A stretch of 64,000 nucleotides of DNA. It comes from Rothia santali. Its GTDB lineage: Bacteria; Actinomycetota; Actinomycetes; Actinomycetales; Micrococcaceae. Below the pieces are notes generated by a model. The model ran no database searches and was not told the origin of the DNA. It saw only the letters and a list, made by a program, of their open reading frames with translations. How positions within the stretch are numbered: the first letter of the stretch is position 1; every line of letters starts with the position of its first letter. The position numbers and the translations under genes were made by a program. The stretch spans positions 1-64,000 of the forward strand of contig NZ_JANAFB010000009.1 of NCBI RefSeq assembly GCF_024199905.1, given 5' to 3'. This document shows, in pieces, positions 1-8,150 of the stretch.

Positions 1-1
1 G

Positions 2-1174
2 CCCCGGGCGCGCGCGGCCCGGCGGCGTCTGACGGGCCCGGCCCCGGGGACCGTCCCGTGGCGCCAGCTGCTGGGGCACCCGCGGATCGACGCGCACCAC
101 CCGCGCCCCGGCGCCCACGACCTCGCGCTGCTCCAGTACACCTCCGGCACCACGGGCCGCCCCCGGGGCGCGATGCTGACGCACCGGAACCTGGAGTCCA
201 ACGCGCGGATGGGCGAGCAGTGGGTCCAGCCGGGCCCGGACGAGTCGATCTACGCCGTCCTGCCGCTCTTCCACGCCTACGGGATGACGCTGGGGCTGGG
301 CATCGCGATCGCCATCCGCGCCCGGCTCGTCCTGTTCCCCACCGTGGACACGGACCTGCTCGCCCGGGCCATGAAGCGCTCCCGCCCCACGATCCTGCCG
401 GCGGTGCCCCCGGTCTACCGGCGGCTGCTCGAGGCCGCGGAGGAGCGCGGCGTCGAGCTGCGCGGCATCCGCTACGCGGTCTCCGGGGCGATGACCCTGC
501 CGCGGGACCTCGTGGCGGCCTGGGAGGAGCGCTCCGAGGGCTTCCTGGTGGAGGGCTACGGGCTGACCGAGTGCGCCCCGCTGGTCGCCTGCAACCCGCT
601 CAACGCCGCGCGGCGGACCGGGTCCATCGGGGTGCCCTTCCCCTCGACCGAGATCCGCCTGGTGGACCCGGGCACGGGGGCCGACGCCGCGGCGGGGGAG
701 CCCGGCGAGCTGTGGGTCCGCGGCCCCCAGACCTTCCGCGGCTACTGGGGGGACGAGGAGGCCACTCGCGCGGCCTACAGCGCCGACGGCTGGCTGCGCA
801 CGGGCGACCTCGTGCGGATGGACGCCGACGGGTTCCTCTACGTCGTGGACCGGCTCAAGGAGGTCATCATCACCGGGGGCTTCAACGTCTCGCCCTCCGA
901 GGTGGAGGAGGCGCTGCGGGACGACGACGCCGTGGCCGACGCCGCCGTCGTCGGCCTGCCCTCCCCGGACGGCGGAGAAGAAGTGGTCGCGGCCGTCGTC
1001 ACAGCGCCCGGGGCCGCCTTCGACGAGCGGGCCCTGCGCGAGCGCTGCTACGCGTGGCTGACCCGCTACAAGGTGCCGCGGCGGATCGTGGAGCTCGAGC
1101 GGTTCCCGACGTCGATGCTCGGCAAGACCCTCCGGCGCGAGGTGCGCGCGCTGCTGGAGGAGCGGGAGGGCTGA
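2..1174 (+). CDS. Acyl-CoA synthetase / AMP-dependent ligase, 5' end outside window
   Basis: Adenylate-forming enzyme of the ANL superfamily, most like a long-chain fatty acid-CoA ligase: it would activate a carboxylic acid with ATP and pass it to coenzyme A. The frame is open from base 2, so the N-terminal part lies before the window and about 390 codons remain. Visible in order are the phosphate-binding motif YTSGTTGRPRG (from base 137), the GYGLTE motif (near base 555), the hinge region with GDLVRMDADGFLYVVDRLKE (near base 800) and the C-terminal TSMLGKTLRR with the likely catalytic lysine. Two shorter starts are possible inside the frame, but they would cut off the ATP-binding motif, so a start upstream of the window is preferred. 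The exact acid substrate cannot be told. Confidence 0.9.
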   Translation, partial: PRARAARRRLTGPAPGTVPWRQLLGHPRIDAHHPRPGAHDLALLQYTSGTTGRPRGAMLTHRNLESNARMGEQWVQPGPDESIYAVLPLFHAYGMTLGLGIAIAIRARLVLFPTVDTDLLARAMKRSRPTILPAVPPVYRRLLEAAEERGVELRGIRYAVSGAMTLPRDLVAAWEERSEGFLVEGYGLTECAPLVACNPLNAARRTGSIGVPFPSTEIRLVDPGTGADAAAGEPGELWVRGPQTFRGYWGDEEATRAAYSADGWLRTGDLVRMDADGFLYVVDRLKEVIITGGFNVSPSEVEEALRDDDAVADAAVVGLPSPDGGEEVVAAVVTAPGAAFDERALRERCYAWLTRYKVPRRIVELERFPTSMLGKTLRREVRALLEEREG

Positions 1175-1188
1175 GACGGAGACGCGAA

Positions 1189-1242
1189 CGGCCCCGCCGC
1201 CCGCCCTCCGCCGGTGAGCGGGAGGGGCGGGCGGCGGGGCCG
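1189..1242 (+). terminator. GC-rich hairpin after the acyl-CoA ligase
   Basis: Bases 1189-1209 pair with 1221-1242 almost perfectly; one arm carries one C fewer than the other needs. There is no T tract, which is common for actinobacterial hairpin terminators. It sits between the ligase and the convergent metI. Confidence 0.6.
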
Positions 1243-1367
1243 TCGTCGCGTGCGCCGGGGCGGCCGACGCGGGCGCCGGGCGGGACGGGCCTGCCGGCGC
1301 GGCGCCGTGCGCACCCAGGCTTGGGCGGCCGACGCCGGTGCTCGGCGGGCCAGCACCGGGTCCGGGC

Positions 1368-2078
1368 CTAGCGGCGCAGCATCTTCCGGGCCAGGACGTT
1401 GCCGAGCAGCTGCACGAACTGGACCATGACGATGATGATGAGGACCGCGACCGCGGTGACCTCCCAGTTGAACCGGCGGTAGCCCTCCTGCAGCGCGAAG
1501 TCGCCCAGGCCGCCGGCGCCGAGGTAGCCGGCCATCGCGGACATGTCGACCACGCCGATCACCAGGAAGGTGTAGCCGAGGATCAGCGGGCCGAGCGCCT
1601 CGGGCAGCATCACGGAGAACATGATCTTGGTCTTGGAGGCGCCCATCGCGCGCGCCGCCTCGATGACGCCCGGGTCGATCGAGACCAGGTTCTGCTCGAC
1701 GATGCGCGCCACGGCGAAGGTCGCGGTGAAGACCATCGCGAAGATCGCGGCCTCGATGCCGATCGTGGTGTTGATCGTGTTCAGCATCAGCGGGCCCAGG
1801 GCGACCGCCATGATGATGAACGGGATCGGCCGGATGAAGTTGACCACGAAGTTCAGCACGCCGTTGAGCGCGCGGTTCTGCAGGATGTTCCCCTGCCGCG
1901 TCGTGTAGAGCAGGGTGCCGATGATCAGGCCCGCGATCCCCGCGATGACCATCGTGGAGGCGACCATGATGAGCGTGTCCACGACGGCGTCGCTGAGCTT
2001 GGGGCGCAGGCGGGTCCAGTCGGTGCCGGCGGCCGAGAGGCTCCTGGCGGCGAGGATGCTGGTGGTTGCGAGCGACAT
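1368..2078 (-). CDS. metI: Methionine ABC transporter permease MetI
   Basis: Inner-membrane permease of the D/L-methionine importer. The 236-residue protein has about five hydrophobic segments and the EAA-like cytoplasmic loop (EAARAMGASKTKI near residue 150) that docks to the ATPase, followed by the MetI-typical GVVDMSAMAGYLGAGGLGD stretch. The ATG overlaps the metN stop codon (ATGA), so translation is probably coupled. It is the last gene of a metQ-metN-metI unit. Assignment rests on the family pattern and the full gene set. Confidence 0.95.
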   Translation of the reverse strand: MSLATTSILAARSLSAAGTDWTRLRPKLSDAVVDTLIMVASTMVIAGIAGLIIGTLLYTTRQGNILQNRALNGVLNFVVNFIRPIPFIIMAVALGPLMLNTINTTIGIEAAIFAMVFTATFAVARIVEQNLVSIDPGVIEAARAMGASKTKIMFSVMLPEALGPLILGYTFLVIGVVDMSAMAGYLGAGGLGDFALQEGYRRFNWEVTAVAVLIIIVMVQFVQLLGNVLARKMLRR

Positions 2079-3136
2079 CAGGCGCGCACCTCCTTGACGG
2101 TGGTCACGGTCTTGAGCTGCTCGACGACGGCGTCGATCGCGGTGATCTCGCCGGTCAGCTCGAGGGTCAGGGTCCCGTAGGTGCGGCCCTGGAGGGTCTC
2201 CAGGCCGCCCTGGACGATGTTGAAGCTCACGCCGCGCTGGCCGATGTGGGACAGGACGCTGCCCACCGGGGTCTGGTCCTTGATCTCCACGTTGACCAGG
2301 TAGCCGGGGTGGCGCCTCTTGAGCTTGGCGGCGGCGTCGCCCGTGGGCAGCGTCTTCACCGCGGTGGAGACGAACCGGCGGGCGGGGGCGGTGCGCGGGT
2401 TGGAGAAGACGTCGTAGACCGGCCCCTCCTCCACGACCCGGCCCTCCTCCATCACGGCCACGCGGTCGGCGATCGTGGAGACCACGTCCATCTCGTGGGT
2501 GATGACCACGACCGTGATGCCCAGCTCCTTGTTCACGCGCGTGAGCAGGCGGAGGACCTCCTCGGTGGTCTCCGGGTCCAGGGCGGAGGTCGACTCGTCG
2601 GCCAGCAGGAGGTTCGGCTGCGTCGCCAGGGCGCGGGCGATCCCCACGCGCTGCTTCTGCCCGCCGGAGAGCTGGTCCGGGTAGTTCTTGGCCTTGGACT
2701 CCAGGCCCACGAACTCGAGCAGCTCCTTGACGCGCGCGGCGCGCCTCTCCCGCGGCCAGCCGGCCACCTTGAGCGGGAAGGCGACGTTGCCGGCCACGGT
2801 CTTGGAGTTCATGAGGTTGAACTGCTGGAAGATCATGCCGATGTCGGTGCGGACCGAGCGCAGCTCCGACTCGGAGGCGCCTGAGATGGTCCGGCCGTCC
2901 ACGGTCAGGGTCCCGGAGGTCACCGGCTCGAGGCCGTTGATCAGCCGCACCAGGGTCGACTTGCCGGCGCCGGAGTAGCCGATGATCGCGAAGATCTCGC
3001 CGCGCCGGACGGTCAGGTCGACGGCGTCGACGGCGGTGACCCTGGTCTTGCCGGTCTTGAAGACCTTGGAGACGTCGCGGAGGACGACCATCTCCTCGCC
3101 CGCGGCGCCGGCCGCAGCGCTCGTGTTCTCGCTCAT
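2078..3136 (-). CDS. metN: Methionine ABC transporter ATP-binding protein MetN with NIL domain
   Basis: ATPase of the methionine importer, 352 residues. Walker A is GYSGAGKST, the signature is LSGGQKQR, and Walker B is LLLADESTSALD. The C-terminal ~75 residues (from about TPVGSVLSHIGQRG) form the NIL domain, an ACT-like fold that in this family binds methionine and shuts the transporter down when internal methionine is high. The frame continues upstream to 3187, but the ATG at 3136 has an AAGGGA ribosome site and the usual MSE start, so it is chosen. A strong hairpin separates it from metQ. Confidence 0.95.
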   Translation of the reverse strand: MSENTSAAAGAAGEEMVVLRDVSKVFKTGKTRVTAVDAVDLTVRRGEIFAIIGYSGAGKSTLVRLINGLEPVTSGTLTVDGRTISGASESELRSVRTDIGMIFQQFNLMNSKTVAGNVAFPLKVAGWPRERRAARVKELLEFVGLESKAKNYPDQLSGGQKQRVGIARALATQPNLLLADESTSALDPETTEEVLRLLTRVNKELGITVVVITHEMDVVSTIADRVAVMEEGRVVEEGPVYDVFSNPRTAPARRFVSTAVKTLPTGDAAAKLKRRHPGYLVNVEIKDQTPVGSVLSHIGQRGVSFNIVQGGLETLQGRTYGTLTLELTGEITAIDAVVEQLKTVTTVKEVRA

Positions 3137-3181
3137 GAATGTGTCCCTTGCTGTGGGTGGTGGCCCGATCCGGGGCGGGGG

Positions 3182-3229
3182 CGCCACGACGCCGGCCCCC
3201 GCGTGCTGCGGCGGGCCGGCGTCGTGGCG
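3182..3229 (-). terminator. Intercistronic hairpin between metQ and metN
   Basis: A perfect 17-bp stem (3182-3198 with 3213-3229) with a 14-base loop lies in the 129-bp gap between metQ and metN. No T tract follows. Its position after the binding-protein gene suggests partial termination or protection of the metQ mRNA from 3' decay, so that more binding protein than membrane complex is made; this role is inference. Confidence 0.6.
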
Positions 3230-3265
3230 GCTCCCGGCGGCCCCTGCGGGAGGGGCCCTGCCGGA

Positions 3266-4126
3266 TCAGGAGTTGTTGCGGAGCTCGTCCTCGAGGCGCG
3301 TCTGCGTGTCGCGCAGCTCCTGCACGTCCACGTCCACCGTAACCGCAGTGCCCTGCGTGTCCTCCGCGACGGCGTCCTGGACGGGCTCACTGTGATAGAT
3401 CTCAACGATCTTCTGGTACGTCTCGTTGTCCTCGTCGCCCGCGCGGGAGACGAACAGGTTGACGTAGGGCAGCGCGGCCTGCTGCGAGGCGTCGTCCTCG
3501 AAGAGGGCGTCGTCGGGGTTCAGGCCGGCGTCGGCGATGAAGTCGTTGTTGACGATCGAGCCGTCCACTGAGGGCAGGGAGACGACGGTCTGGGCGGCGT
3601 CCACCGGCGTCAGGCGGACCTTCGAGGCCTCGGTGTCGACGTCGTCGAGGGTCGGCTGGGCCTTGTCTTCGGTCAGCTGGACCAGGCCGGCGGACTGCAG
3701 GACGAGGATCGCGCGGGTCTCGTTCACGGCGTCGTTGGGGATGGCGATCTCGCCGCCCTCGGGGATCTGGTCCACGGAGTCGTGCTTCTCGGAGTAGAGG
3801 CCCAGCGGGTAGATCACGGTCGGGCCCACGATCTGCAGGTCGTCGTCCGAGTTGACGTTGTAGTCGGCCAGGTAGGCGATGTGCTGGAACCAGTTGAGGT
3901 CGGTCTGGCCCTGGCTCAGCGCGGGGTTGGGCTGGTTGTAGTCCGAGAACTCGGTGAACTCGACGGTGATGCCCTGCTTCTCCGCCTCCTCCCGGAGCTT
4001 CTCGTTGGCGGGGTCGGGGCTCACGACGCCGATCGTGACCGTCTCGTCGTCGCTGCCGCCGCTGCCGCAGGCCGCGAGACCGATGGACAGGGGGACGATC
4101 GCCAGCAGGGCGCCAAGTTTCTTCAC
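3266..4126 (-). CDS. metQ: Methionine-binding lipoprotein MetQ
   Basis: Extracellular substrate-binding lipoprotein (NlpA family) that delivers methionine to MetNI. The start used is the GTG at 4126, giving a short basic stretch (VKKLGALLAIVPLSIGLAAC) that ends in a lipobox LAAC, so Cys20 would carry the lipid. The frame runs upstream to 4282, but that extension would bury the signal peptide. Mature part shows the family opening TVTIGVVSPDPANEKLREEA. The 286-residue length is normal. First gene of the minus-strand unit. Confidence 0.92.
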   Translation of the reverse strand: MKKLGALLAIVPLSIGLAACGSGGSDDETVTIGVVSPDPANEKLREEAEKQGITVEFTEFSDYNQPNPALSQGQTDLNWFQHIAYLADYNVNSDDDLQIVGPTVIYPLGLYSEKHDSVDQIPEGGEIAIPNDAVNETRAILVLQSAGLVQLTEDKAQPTLDDVDTEASKVRLTPVDAAQTVVSLPSVDGSIVNNDFIADAGLNPDDALFEDDASQQAALPYVNLFVSRAGDEDNETYQKIVEIYHSEPVQDAVAEDTQGTAVTVDVDVQELRDTQTRLEDELRNNS

Positions 4127-4496
4127 GGCTATGGGTCTCTCTTCAGGTGGGGCGAGGATCGAGTGCGACCGCGCAACGGCGCCGGTTCCGGCGCCGCGGT
4201 GACTCGGCTCAATTACACCACGGGGGATCTCGGCGCGAGAAAGCCTTCCAGGTGTGTCAGCATGCGCTTCATGCGACGTCATAAAAGGTCATCAGAGGCG
4301 GGTCGCAGGGGGCCTCGAGGCGATGCGCCGGTCTGAAATAACGTTCTGAACGCTTGTGCAAGCGGCGTCGGCTGATCTACGCTGGCCGAACGCCTGTGGC
4401 CCACCTCACCCCTTGTGGTGCGGTGCGGGCCGCTGACCTCGATCACCGCGAGGCCCGTCGACGACGACGCGCACCGCCCCGGGAGGAGCATCCGCC
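4127..4496. promoter_or_regulatory. Divergent control region between metQ and the polyol transporter
   Basis: About 370 bases between divergent genes. Bases 4348-4359 read GAACGCTTGTGC, matching 10 of 12 bases of GAACGGATGTGC at 6918-6929 in the other polyol promoter region. The same spot holds a perfect palindrome CGCTTG-TG-CAAGCG (4351-4364). The site is about 140 bases before the transporter start. This looks like a regulator-binding site, most simply for the SorC protein encoded at 5919-6899. I did not recognise a known methionine riboswitch on the metQ side. Confidence 0.5.
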
Positions 4497-5909
4497 ATGA
4501 CCACCGCCCCATCGTCCCAGACCCCTCCGGTCGAGGGGACGTTCTTCGACCGCATCGGCATCCCGTCCGTCCTCAAGTGGGGCTTCCTGGGCGTGCTGCT
4601 GTTCATGACCGGGCTCGGCATCGAGTCGAACTTCATCGCGCCCCACCTCGAGGGCCGGATGGGCAGCCCCGGCGAGTCGGTGGCCCTGGTCATCACCCTC
4701 TACTCCCTGGCCGTGCTGGTGGCCAGCTACCTCTCCGGCGCGCTGGCCGACCTCTGGGGGCCCAAGAAGGTGATGCTCCTGGGCTTTGTCATCTGGATGG
4801 TCTTCCAGGTCGGCTTCCTGCTCTCGATCGAGACCGACTCGCTGTTCCTGGTCGGCCTCATGTACTTCATGCGCGGCTTCGGCTTCCCGCTGTTCGCCTT
4901 CGCGTTCCTGGTCTGGATCAACATCACCGCGCAGCCCTCCAAGGCCGGGACCGCGATCGGCTGGTTCTACGTCATGTTCACGGGCGGGCTGCCCACGCTG
5001 GGCTCGCTCGTGGCCATCGGCTCGATCCCGGCGCTCGGCGGCGGCGCCGTCGGCGAGACCTGGTCCATGTGGGGCTCCATCGCGCTGATCGTGCTCGGGT
5101 TCTGCTGCGCGTGGTTCGGCTGCCACGAGGAGCGCGGCAAGTCCCGCATCGCGCCGGCCGGCGAGTCCGCCTCGTCGGTCGTCCTGGCCGGCCTCCGGCT
5201 GACCGCGAGCAACCCCAAGGTCCTCCAGGGCTTCCTGGTGCGGCTCATCAACACCGCCCCGCAGTTCGGCATGTTCATCATCATGCCGGCCGTCATCTCG
5301 ACGACGCTCGGCTGGGGGCAGTCCCGGTGGCTGCTCATGACGGTGTGCGTCTACGCCGGCAACATCCTGTTCAACGCGTTCTTCGGGGCCGTGGGGGACC
5401 GGATCGGCTGGGTCAACACCGTGCGCTGGTGCGGCGTCTTCGCCTCGGCGCTGGGGCTGCTCGCCTGGTGGTACGTCCCGCACCTGGTGCCGGCCGGCTC
5501 CACCTGGGGGTACGTCGTCTCCGTGATCGCCGGCGTGACCTTCGGGATCTTCCTCGCCGGCTTCGTCCCGATGGGCGCGATCATGCCCGAGAACGCGCCG
5601 AAGCACCGCGGCGCCGCGATGGCGATGTACACCACTGCCGCGGGCGGGGCGACCTTCCTGGGTTCCGGCACCGTGTGGGTCGTGCTGACCGTGACCGGCC
5701 TGCTGGGCATCGAGGACCCCTTCATCCGCAACTCCGCCGTCATCTGGACCTTCGTGGCCCTCTACGCCGCGGCGTTCGTGATGGTCGGGCACCTGCGCAC
5801 CCGCCAGGACGACCCGGCGTACCGCCGCGAGATCCGCGAGGCGGACACCCAGGCCCTCGAGGTCCAGCGCGCGGAGGCCGAGCAGGCGCGGGTCACGATC
5901 AAGGACTGA
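4497..5909 (+). CDS. MFS polyol transporter (RbtT/DalT-like)
   Basis: Major facilitator superfamily transporter of 470 residues with twelve predicted membrane segments and the loop-2/3 motif GALADLWGPKKV (residues ~81-92). It resembles the ribitol/arabitol permeases RbtT and DalT rather than drug exporters. A GGAGGAG ribosome site precedes the ATG. It sits tail to tail with the SorC regulator and shares an upstream sequence with the divergent promoter at 6.9 kb, so it is probably the entry point for the sugar alcohols used by the neighbouring genes. Actual substrate is inferred from context: tetritols or pentitols such as D-arabitol. Confidence 0.82.
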   Translation: MTTAPSSQTPPVEGTFFDRIGIPSVLKWGFLGVLLFMTGLGIESNFIAPHLEGRMGSPGESVALVITLYSLAVLVASYLSGALADLWGPKKVMLLGFVIWMVFQVGFLLSIETDSLFLVGLMYFMRGFGFPLFAFAFLVWINITAQPSKAGTAIGWFYVMFTGGLPTLGSLVAIGSIPALGGGAVGETWSMWGSIALIVLGFCCAWFGCHEERGKSRIAPAGESASSVVLAGLRLTASNPKVLQGFLVRLINTAPQFGMFIIMPAVISTTLGWGQSRWLLMTVCVYAGNILFNAFFGAVGDRIGWVNTVRWCGVFASALGLLAWWYVPHLVPAGSTWGYVVSVIAGVTFGIFLAGFVPMGAIMPENAPKHRGAAMAMYTTAAGGATFLGSGTVWVVLTVTGLLGIEDPFIRNSAVIWTFVALYAAAFVMVGHLRTRQDDPAYRREIREADTQALEVQRAEAEQARVTIKD

Positions 5910-5918
5910 GGGCCGCGG

Positions 5919-6899
5919 CTACCCCGCCTCGGCCCGCGCCGCCAGCATGAGCCGCGCCGTCGCCTCGTCGGTGACCAGGCGCCGGAACATGCCCATCGAG
6001 GAGGCGGTCAGGATGGACCAGACCTTCTCCTCGCCCACCGCGATGGCGGTGGAGAACGGGATCGAGGCCAGGTCCTCCCGCGGGATGCGCACCGTGCGCT
6101 CGCTGCCCGGGAACCCCAGCTCGGCGCCCGAGCGGTCGTAGAAGTGCAGGCACACGTCCCCGATCGAGGCCGCCAGGCTGTCCTGGGGGATCGCCGAGGC
6201 CAGCGAGGTCCGCCCCGTGGTGGGCGAGCCGATGCCCATGATCGAGCCCTTGGCCCGCTTCCACACCTTGCGGACCTCGCTGAAGGCCTCGTCGGCCTGC
6301 ACCGCCTCGTACATCAGCGGCGAGGGGATGGCCCCGGCGAAGATCGGGACGTAGGTGCTCCCGGTCCGCAGGGCCATGGTCCGCACGATCTCGTTGGTCT
6401 GGTGCCACGCCTCGGGCTCGGCGACCCCGCCCACCGCCGGGGCGAGCGCGACGCCGTCGAGCGGGGGCAGCTCCATGTGCGCGACGCCGTAGACGGCCAT
6501 CCCGGAGGAGACCACCAGCGCGTCGCCCTGGCTGAGCTGCATGTCCTCGACGGCGCGCAGCACGGCCGGCTGCATGCCCGGCCCCATGCGGGAGGACTGC
6601 ATCCCGTCCGCGAGGTAGACGGCGTCGAGCCCCAGGGTCAGGCGCAGCTGCTCCGCGAGCTCGGAGCTGCCGCCGGCCCGCGGGTGGATCACCTTGATCT
6701 GGACCATGCCGGTCTCCCGGGCGTGGGAGAGCATCCGGCTCACGGTGGGCCGGGAGACGCGCAGCTGCTCGGCGATGGTCGACTGACCGAGCCCCTCCTC
6801 GTAGTACATCCGGGCCACGGCGTAGAGGAGGTCGACGTCGTAGAGGTCCGCGGCGCGCGCGGCGTCGCCCTCGGGCCCCTTGCGGGAGCGGTTGGTCAT
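5919..6899 (-). CDS. SorC-family transcriptional regulator
   Basis: DNA-binding regulator of 326 residues with an N-terminal helix-turn-helix (about residues 25-60, containing GQSTIAEQLRVSRPTVSRML) and a C-terminal SorC-type effector domain that in this family binds a phosphorylated sugar. The start is the ATG at 6899; a longer frame to 6936 lacks a ribosome site. It is divergent from the alcohol dehydrogenase, with only 90 bases between them, so it most likely controls that operon, its own gene and the transporter. Whether it activates or represses is not visible from sequence. Confidence 0.88.
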   Translation of the reverse strand: MTNRSRKGPEGDAARAADLYDVDLLYAVARMYYEEGLGQSTIAEQLRVSRPTVSRMLSHARETGMVQIKVIHPRAGGSSELAEQLRLTLGLDAVYLADGMQSSRMGPGMQPAVLRAVEDMQLSQGDALVVSSGMAVYGVAHMELPPLDGVALAPAVGGVAEPEAWHQTNEIVRTMALRTGSTYVPIFAGAIPSPLMYEAVQADEAFSEVRKVWKRAKGSIMGIGSPTTGRTSLASAIPQDSLAASIGDVCLHFYDRSGAELGFPGSERTVRIPREDLASIPFSTAIAVGEEKVWSILTASSMGMFRRLVTDEATARLMLAARAEAG

Positions 6900-6989
6900 G
6901 ATGCTGCCCCTTCACGAGAACGGATGTGCTTGACATATGTTCTCAGCCCTCGAAGAATGATGTTATCCGCGACACATAAGGAGTCAGCC
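6900..6989. promoter_or_regulatory. Divergent promoter and operator of the polyol operon
   Basis: The 90-base gap holds GAGAAC at 6916-6921 and GTTCTC at 6939-6944, perfect inverted half-sites 17 bases apart. The left half is part of GAACGGATGTGC (6918-6929), shared with the transporter promoter. A plus-strand -35 TTGACA lies at 6930-6935 inside the inverted repeat, followed 17 bases later by a weak -10 AAGAAT. A ribosome site AAGGAG (6978-6983) serves the dehydrogenase. A protein on the inverted repeat would cover the -35 box. Confidence 0.6.
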
Positions 6990-8084
6990 ATGCCGGCCAC
7001 CGCCATTCCCGATCAGATGCGAGCAGTCGTGTGCAACGGCCCCGAGGACTACACCCTCGAGACCCGACCCGTCCCCGAGCTCGGCGCCGACGACCTGCTC
7101 ATCCGGGTCGAGGCGACGGGCGTGTGCGCGTCGGACCTTAAGTGTTACCACGGGGCCCCGAAGTTCTGGGGCGGCGAGGGCCGCGAGCAGTGGGCCCAGG
7201 CGGGGGTGACGCCGGGGCACGAGCTGGTCGGCGTCGTCGTCGCCGGCAGCCCCGAGGCCTACGAGGTGCACGGCGTGGCCGAGGGGGACCGGATCGTGTG
7301 CGAGCAGATCGTCCCGTGCTGGGAGTGCCGCTTCTGCGTCCGCGGCCAGTACTGGATGTGCGCGCCGCACGACATGTTCGGCTTCCGGAACTTCGACGGC
7401 GGGATGGCCGAGTACATGCTCGTCCCGCGCCGGGCCCGCGTGCACCGGATCTCGCACGACGTCGCCCCGCAGCACGCCGCCTTCGCTGAGCCGCTGGCCT
7501 GCTCGCTGCACGCCGTGGAGCGCGCGGGCATCCAGTTCGAGGACGTCGTGGTGGTGGCCGGCGCCGGGCCGATCGGCCTGGGCATCATCGCCGGGGCGCG
7601 GGCCAAGAACCCGCTGACGCTGATCGCGCTGGACATGGACGACGACAAGCTCGCGCTCGCGAGGAAGTGCGGCGCGGACCTGACCATTAACATCCGGGAC
7701 GAGGACGCCGTCGCGAAGATCCGGGAGCTCACGGAGGGCTACGGCGCCGACGTCTACATCGAGGGCACCGGGCACCCCTCGGCGGTGGGGCAGGGCCTGA
7801 GCCTGCTGCGCAAGCTCGGCACCTACGTCGAGTACTCGGTCTTCGGCTCGGACGTCACGGTCGACTGGTCGATCATCTCGGACGACAAGGAGCTGACCGT
7901 CCTCGGCGCGCACCTCGGGCCGTACACCTGGCCCACCGCGATCAAGATGATCGAGGGCGGCGTCCTGCCGCTCGACGAGATCTGCACCGACCAGTTCGGC
8001 CTCGAGGACTTCCAGCGGGCCCTGGACACCGTGGGCGACTCGGCCGGGGCCTCGGTCAAGGTCTCGATCCTGCCGCAGTCCTAG
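6990..8084 (+). CDS. Zinc-dependent alcohol dehydrogenase (polyol/tetritol dehydrogenase type)
   Basis: Medium-chain zinc dehydrogenase of 364 residues that would oxidise a sugar alcohol to a ketose with NAD(P)+. Catalytic zinc ligands are Cys46 and His77-Glu78 (GHE); the structural zinc site is Cys110, Cys113, Cys116 and Cys124. The Rossmann motif GAGPIGLG is at ~191-198. A distinctive segment, HGAPKFWGGEGREQW, lies between the first Cys and the GHE motif. It heads an operon with a dihydroxyacetone-type kinase and RpiB, the same gene kinds as in the erythritol/threitol pathways of Mycolicibacterium smegmatis, so an erythritol/threitol dehydrogenase is the best guess. Start chosen by AAGGAG seven bases before ATG. 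Confidence 0.82.
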   Translation: MPATAIPDQMRAVVCNGPEDYTLETRPVPELGADDLLIRVEATGVCASDLKCYHGAPKFWGGEGREQWAQAGVTPGHELVGVVVAGSPEAYEVHGVAEGDRIVCEQIVPCWECRFCVRGQYWMCAPHDMFGFRNFDGGMAEYMLVPRRARVHRISHDVAPQHAAFAEPLACSLHAVERAGIQFEDVVVVAGAGPIGLGIIAGARAKNPLTLIALDMDDDKLALARKCGADLTINIRDEDAVAKIRELTEGYGADVYIEGTGHPSAVGQGLSLLRKLGTYVEYSVFGSDVTVDWSIISDDKELTVLGAHLGPYTWPTAIKMIEGGVLPLDEICTDQFGLEDFQRALDTVGDSAGASVKVSILPQS

Positions 8085-8091
8085 GCCGCCC

Positions 8092-8128
8092 ACCCCACCG
8101 GACGTCACCCGACCCCACCGGACGTCAC
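8092..8128. repeat. Two-copy 20-bp direct repeat
   Basis: The 17-mer ACCCCACCGGACGTCAC occurs at 8092-8108 and again at 8112-8128, a 20-base period, in the short gap between the dehydrogenase and the kinase. The second copy leads directly into the GAGGAGG ribosome site of the kinase. Confidence 0.8.
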
Positions 8129-8150
8129 TCGACGAGGAGGATCCGCCCGC

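Noticed and set aside
58-1371. Plus-strand frame of 437 codons over the acyl-CoA ligase
   Set aside because: Out of frame with the ligase motifs, Arg/Pro/Gly-rich, and continues through the terminator.
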